DNA from: Rhodothermales bacterium
GTDB lineage: Bacteria > Bacteroidota > Rhodothermia > Rhodothermales > JAHQVL01
Direction: 5' to 3'
NCBI GenBank assembly: GCA_041391505.1
Contig: JAWKNW010000056.1
Span: 1-8,955, forward strand
DNA length: 8,955 bases
Under the pieces are notes generated by a model. The model was not told the DNA's origin, searched no databases, and saw only the letters and a list, made by a program, of their open reading frames with translations. The first letter of the stretch is position 1. Each line of letters begins with the position of its first letter. Below, piece by piece: positions 6,314 to 8,955 of this stretch. Made by a program: the position numbers and the translations under genes.

Positions 6314-6988
6314 ATGAATTCGGAACCGAATGATTTTCGACGTGAAATGGGTACAGCAACCGAAGACGACTCCAACGGCTATGAGGCGGTCGCGGCTATC
6401 TACATTGCCGGACGAGGTATCCGTCCACGCGCTGGCGACTCTATCGGTGCCGCGGTCGTGAAGGCCTGGGCAGACGCATTTCCGCCTGGCGCGACGGTGC
6501 TCGACCTTGGCTCGGGCCCCGGTGAGCCGAGCACGCGGATCCTTCAGGAGGCCGGCCTCACGACGTACGCCGTCGACGCGTCACCAACCATGGTTGCCGC
6601 GTTCCGCGAGCGGTTTCCAGGTGTGCCGATCGAGCGAAGTACCGTCGAGGCCTCGGAGTTCTTCAACCGGACTTTTAGCGGCGTTCTTGCCTGGGGTCTG
6701 ATGTTCTTACTTGAGCCGGCAGCGCAAGCGCTTGTCATCAAAAAGGTGGCACGCGTGCTCGAGGGCAGGATCTCCGCCCGAGCGCCAGATCGTACGGACC
6801 CGCGACGTGGTGACCGCGTTCCGGCTGTCGACCACGGGCACCCCGGTCGTGGTGAGGTTGGCCAGGATTTCCGCGATGGGCGCGTCCGGGCTGCGGCCTT
6901 TGAGAATGGCCCAGCGCCGGCCACGTGCGGCGCCGCGAAGGATGTGCCGTCACCAGACGCAAACCCCCGCCCGGGACCGACGACGTGA
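6314..6988 (+). CDS. Class I SAM-dependent methyltransferase, 3'-truncated, with unrelated C-terminal read-through
   Basis: Residues 1-150 (to 6763) look like a small Rossmann-fold methyltransferase. Motif I is VLDLGSGPGEPS (62-73), the acidic ribose-binding position lies in AVDASPTM (86-93), and a motif IV-like strand is FSGVLAWGLMFLL (121-133), followed by KKVARVLE (143-150), after which family members continue with a PGG turn and a last beta-hairpin. That turn never comes. From 6764 the frame runs antisense through the 3' end of the protease to a stop at 6988, giving a Pro/Arg/Asp-rich tail that is not protein-like for this fold. About 55-60 residues of the fold appear missing, so the enzyme is probably inactive. 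Substrate unknown. Codon third positions are more mixed than in neighbouring genes, and a ribosome site is visible, suggesting horizontal acquisition. Confidence 0.75.
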   Translation: MNSEPNDFRREMGTATEDDSNGYEAVAAIYIAGRGIRPRAGDSIGAAVVKAWADAFPPGATVLDLGSGPGEPSTRILQEAGLTTYAVDASPTMVAAFRERFPGVPIERSTVEASEFFNRTFSGVLAWGLMFLLEPAAQALVIKKVARVLEGRISARAPDRTDPRRGDRVPAVDHGHPGRGEVGQDFRDGRVRAAAFENGPAPATCGAAKDVPSPDANPRPGPTT

Positions 6989-8144
6989 TGCTTTCGCCCG
7001 GAGCGAGCAGATCCAGAAACGGCGCGCTACTCGAAAACAAGGCGACCGCGTCGCCGAGGGACGTCGCCCCGACGCTCACGCTCGTCGACACGCACGCCGG
7101 CGCCACGAGCCCATCGCTCATGCCGCTGTTGCCCGACGCCGCCACCACCGCAATGCCTTTCTGCCAGAGCAGGTCGATGGCCGATTTCATGGCCGGATTC
7201 AGCTCGTCGCAGCTCTCCTCCGACGTGTAATGACCGCCTCCCAGGCTCAGATTGACCGCCGCGATGCGTTCGGTATCGGAAAGGTCGTAGACGTATTCCA
7301 GGGCCGCGATCTGGTCGGATACCCACGAGCGGACGCACGGATCGGCGCCGCAATAGTTGTCGAACCGGGAAAACACCTGGATCGCGAGCAGCTCGGCATC
7401 CCGCGCGACGCCCGAAAAATAGTCACCGCGGCCGGCTACGATGCCGGCGACGCGGGTGCCGTGGTCGCAGCCGGCGATCGACGGGTCGCAGTTCGCGGCA
7501 GCTCCCTCCCCGATCTGCTCGTCGGTGCCGTCGCCGCACAGTGAAACCGAGACAAAGTCGCTCGCCGCGCTTTCGTAGCTGGTCGAAAAACAGGCCTCGG
7601 CGACGACCTTGCCGGCCAGAAACGGATGGCTCGCGTCGACGCCCGTGTCGATCACGGCCACGATCTCGCCGGCGCCCGAGCCGCCCATCTCCCAGGCCCG
7701 GTCGGCCCCGATCATCGGCACGCTCTGGTCGAGCAGCGGCGCGTAGAGCGCATCTTCCTGGATCGAGGCCACATGCGGCGAGGCGCGGAGGGCTTCGATG
7801 GCCTGCGCGTCGACCTCGACGGCCATGACGGGCAGGTGACGGAAGGCGCGGACTTCCCGCGCGCCGGCGCCCAGCGAAGCCAGCACCGACCGGCGCAGCT
7901 CCACGTAGCGCGCTTCGCGCTGCGCGGCGGTGCGTTTGCCCGCGTCCACCGGATCGGCGAGGGTTACGAGAACGGGGAGACGGCCACGCGAATGGGCCAT
8001 GGAAAGGACTTCGTCGAAAGCGTTCGCCTGGAGGCGAGTTCGCTCGGGCGCCATGCCGGTCTGCGCGAACACCGGGGCCGTGATCGCGCTTGCAAGAAGA
8101 ACCAGCAGCGCCGCGCTCGACAGAGGCCTGCGGAGGGCGCGCAT
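6738..8144 (-). pseudogene. Secreted subtilisin-like serine protease (S8), frameshifted near the 3' end
   Basis: The N-terminus is a signal peptide (RALRRP, then a hydrophobic core, likely cleaved after VFA at 27). An inhibitor-I9-like propeptide spans about 40-137, followed by the subtilase core: Asp166 in AVIDTGVD, His228 in CDHGTRVAG and oxyanion Asn339 in ASGNSG. Eight cysteines before residue 360, including CGADPC (265-270), suggest disulfides and an extracytoplasmic site. The catalytic Ser motif GTSFAAPHVAGA is encoded but out of frame (Ser codon 6940-6942). One base seems lost in the C-run 6964-6968 and another near 6913-6916, after which WAILKGRSPDAPIAEIL resumes in the third frame. 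A third shift near 6791-6795 is possible. As read, the 468-residue product lacks its catalytic serine. Homology stops where the methyltransferase begins. If the indels are sequencing errors, the core enzyme would be intact. Confidence 0.85.
6760..6968. other. Tail-to-tail junction of two truncated genes with clustered indels
   Basis: The methyltransferase loses homology at 6763 (after the Glu codon of CTCGAG), and the protease C-terminal coding region, read on the minus strand, stops making sense near the same point. Two apparent single-base deletions in the protease frame lie within about 55 bp (6913-6916 and 6964-6968), with a possible third at 6791-6795. No terminal repeats or target duplication are visible at the join. 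Confidence 0.6.
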
Positions 8145-8180
8145 GCTAAGGGGGAGCTAAACCGTGAACGAGTGTGGGGT

Positions 8181-8219
8181 GTGAGGGACGCGGATGGGAT
8201 TCGCGTGTTGGGCCCTCAC
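8181..8219. repeat. Interrupted inverted repeat upstream of the protease
   Basis: GTGAGGG (8181-8187) pairs with CCCTCAC (8213-8219), and inside it CGCG (8189-8192) with CGCG (8202-8205). It lies about 37-75 bp before the protease start on the minus strand, so it would be in the promoter or leader and could be an operator or a leader hairpin. It may also be chance in GC-rich DNA. Confidence 0.3.
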
Positions 8220-8273
8220 TGGAGCAATCGTCCGTTTGGCAGCCCCCTTAATGCGCCGCGGCAAGGGGCAAAC

Positions 8274-8306
8274 AAAAAGCCTCCAGGGTCGGTGACCCTG
8301 GAGGCT
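8274..8306 (-). terminator. Intrinsic (rho-independent) terminator of the T9SS-sorted protein gene
   Basis: A 13-bp perfect stem, AGCCTCCAGGGTC (8278-8290) with GACCCTGGAGGCT (8294-8306), has a 3-nt loop. On the minus strand the stem is followed by TTTTTGTTTG, a proper U-tract. It lies 43 bp after the stop codon at 8349 and separates that gene from the protease further along the same strand, so the two are probably separate transcription units. Confidence 0.92.
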
Positions 8307-8334
8307 AACCTGAAACAGGTAGTACGCCGGTGCG

Positions 8335-8350
8335 AACGCCGTCCGGCGTT
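8335..8350. repeat. Short palindrome at the stop codon of the T9SS-sorted gene
   Basis: AACGCCG (8335-8341), TC, CGGCGTT (8344-8350): a 7-bp stem with a two-base spacer that overlaps the TAA stop (8349-8351 on the minus strand). No T-tract follows; the true terminator is the stem further downstream. Confidence 0.45.
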
Positions 8351-8955
8351 ATTTCATCAGGACGACGGTCTGCGTGCTCGAGAAGACCTCGCCGGTAGCC
8401 TGGATGAAGTACCGGCCGCTCGGCAGGTTGCTGGCTTCGAAGCGGAAGAGATGGGCTTCCTGCGCGGCGAGCGTGCCGTCGTGGAGCAGCGCCACCTGGC
8501 GACCGATCATGTCATACACCGCAAGCCGAACGTGCTGCTGACGCGCCACCGTGAGGCTGAACTGCGTCTGCGGATTAAACGGGTTCGGAGCCGCCGGCGC
8601 GAAGGCAAAGGCGCCTTCGAGGGCCAGCTCGACCGTCACGGCGTCGCTGTACGCGAAGGTGCCGTCGAAGTCGACCTGCTTGAGCCGGAAGCTGTGGGTG
8701 CCGGCGGCGACGCCGGTCACGCGGTAGCTGTAGGCCTGCGCCTCGTTCGTGGTGCCGTAGCCCGAAACGAACGCGAGCGTCTGGTACCCGCCGCCGATGA
8801 GCTGCTGGACTTCAAAGCCGGCGTTGTTCGTCTCGCTGGCCGTTTCCCAGGCCAGCACGACGTCCGAGCCATCCACAACCCCGTCGAACGAGGTCAGCTC
8901 GACCGGCAGGATGCCGTCCGGGATGTTGGCATAGGTGATCGTCATCTGCAGCTTC
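8349..8955 (-). CDS. T9SS-sorted secreted/surface protein, C-terminal part (5' partial)
   Basis: The frame is open to the window edge (Lys-Leu-Gln precede the Met at 8945), so this is only the C-terminal end of a larger protein. Numbered from that Met, residues 13-108 form a beta-sandwich-like domain beginning PVELTSFDG and containing LAWETASETNNAGFEVQ and SFRLKQVDFDG, a repeat common before sorting domains in Bacteroidota. Residues 115-198 are a type A T9SS sorting domain: PNPFNP (120-125), VYDMIGRQV (143-151), LPSGRYFIQA (174-183) and the short terminal strand TVVLMK. By family knowledge, such proteins cross the outer membrane through the type IX system and the domain is cleaved or anchored at the surface. 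The functional part of the protein is outside the window, so its activity is unknown. A strong terminator follows. Confidence 0.9.
   Translation of the reverse strand, partial: KLQMTITYANIPDGILPVELTSFDGVVDGSDVVLAWETASETNNAGFEVQQLIGGGYQTLAFVSGYGTTNEAQAYSYRVTGVAAGTHSFRLKQVDFDGTFAYSDAVTVELALEGAFAFAPAAPNPFNPQTQFSLTVARQQHVRLAVYDMIGRQVALLHDGTLAAQEAHLFRFEASNLPSGRYFIQATGEVFSSTQTVVLMK

Noticed and set aside
6544..6924. 126-codon minus-strand ORF
   Set aside because: It is the out-of-frame continuation of the protease (starting within the serine-motif region) overlapping the methyltransferase antisense; it is explained by the frameshifts, not by a separate gene.

Overview
The window reads as chromosomal DNA from a GC-rich member of the Bacteroidota, most likely the Rhodothermia/Rhodothermales lineage. 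The main pointers are a C-terminal type IX secretion (T9SS) sorting domain preceded by a PVELTSF-type repeat domain typical of that group, an Omp85-like outer-membrane barrel, mostly absent Shine-Dalgarno sequences, and strong G/C bias at third codon positions. This is inference from protein style; no rRNA or other phylogenetic marker is present.

Layout, left to right. (1) Positions 2-1201 (+) hold the C-terminal part of an outer-membrane beta-barrel protein of the Omp85/BamA type; its N-terminus lies outside the window. (2) Positions 1202-1571 form a convergent intergenic region packed with inverted repeats. (3) dut (dUTPase, minus strand) occupies 1572-2030; its stop codon lies inside a 12-bp palindrome. 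(4) Positions 2031-2423 are almost entirely heptanucleotide repeats: 27 direct units of GGATGNN, then a block in the opposite orientation. (5) Positions 2424-3947 (minus) encode a sodium:solute symporter. (6) aspS (aspartyl-tRNA synthetase) lies at 4087-5940 (+), divergent from the symporter. (7) Positions 5941-6313 hold a second, smaller copy of the inverted heptad structure and otherwise nothing recognisable. (8) A class I SAM-dependent methyltransferase starts at 6314 (+) but loses its homology near 6763, where it runs tail-to-tail into a secreted subtilisin-like protease (minus strand, start 8144). The protease 3' end carries two clear single-base frameshifts and perhaps a third. (9) Positions 8145-8348 are intergenic, with a strong intrinsic terminator. 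(10) The window ends in the C-terminal part of a T9SS-sorted surface or secreted protein (minus).

The genes do not form one pathway. dut and aspS are housekeeping genes; the barrel, symporter, protease and T9SS protein belong to the cell envelope or secretome. I see no defence system, CRISPR array, transposase, tRNA or rRNA.

Two things stand out. First, the intergenic regions are colonised by several families of roughly 7-bp tandem repeats (GGATGNN, GGTCATT, TTGACCC/TTGATCC), repeatedly arranged as oppositely oriented blocks that could fold into large hairpins. Second, at 6763-6970 two convergent genes are both truncated at a shared junction with clustered indels, which means either gene decay after a deletion or insertion, or a local assembly fault.
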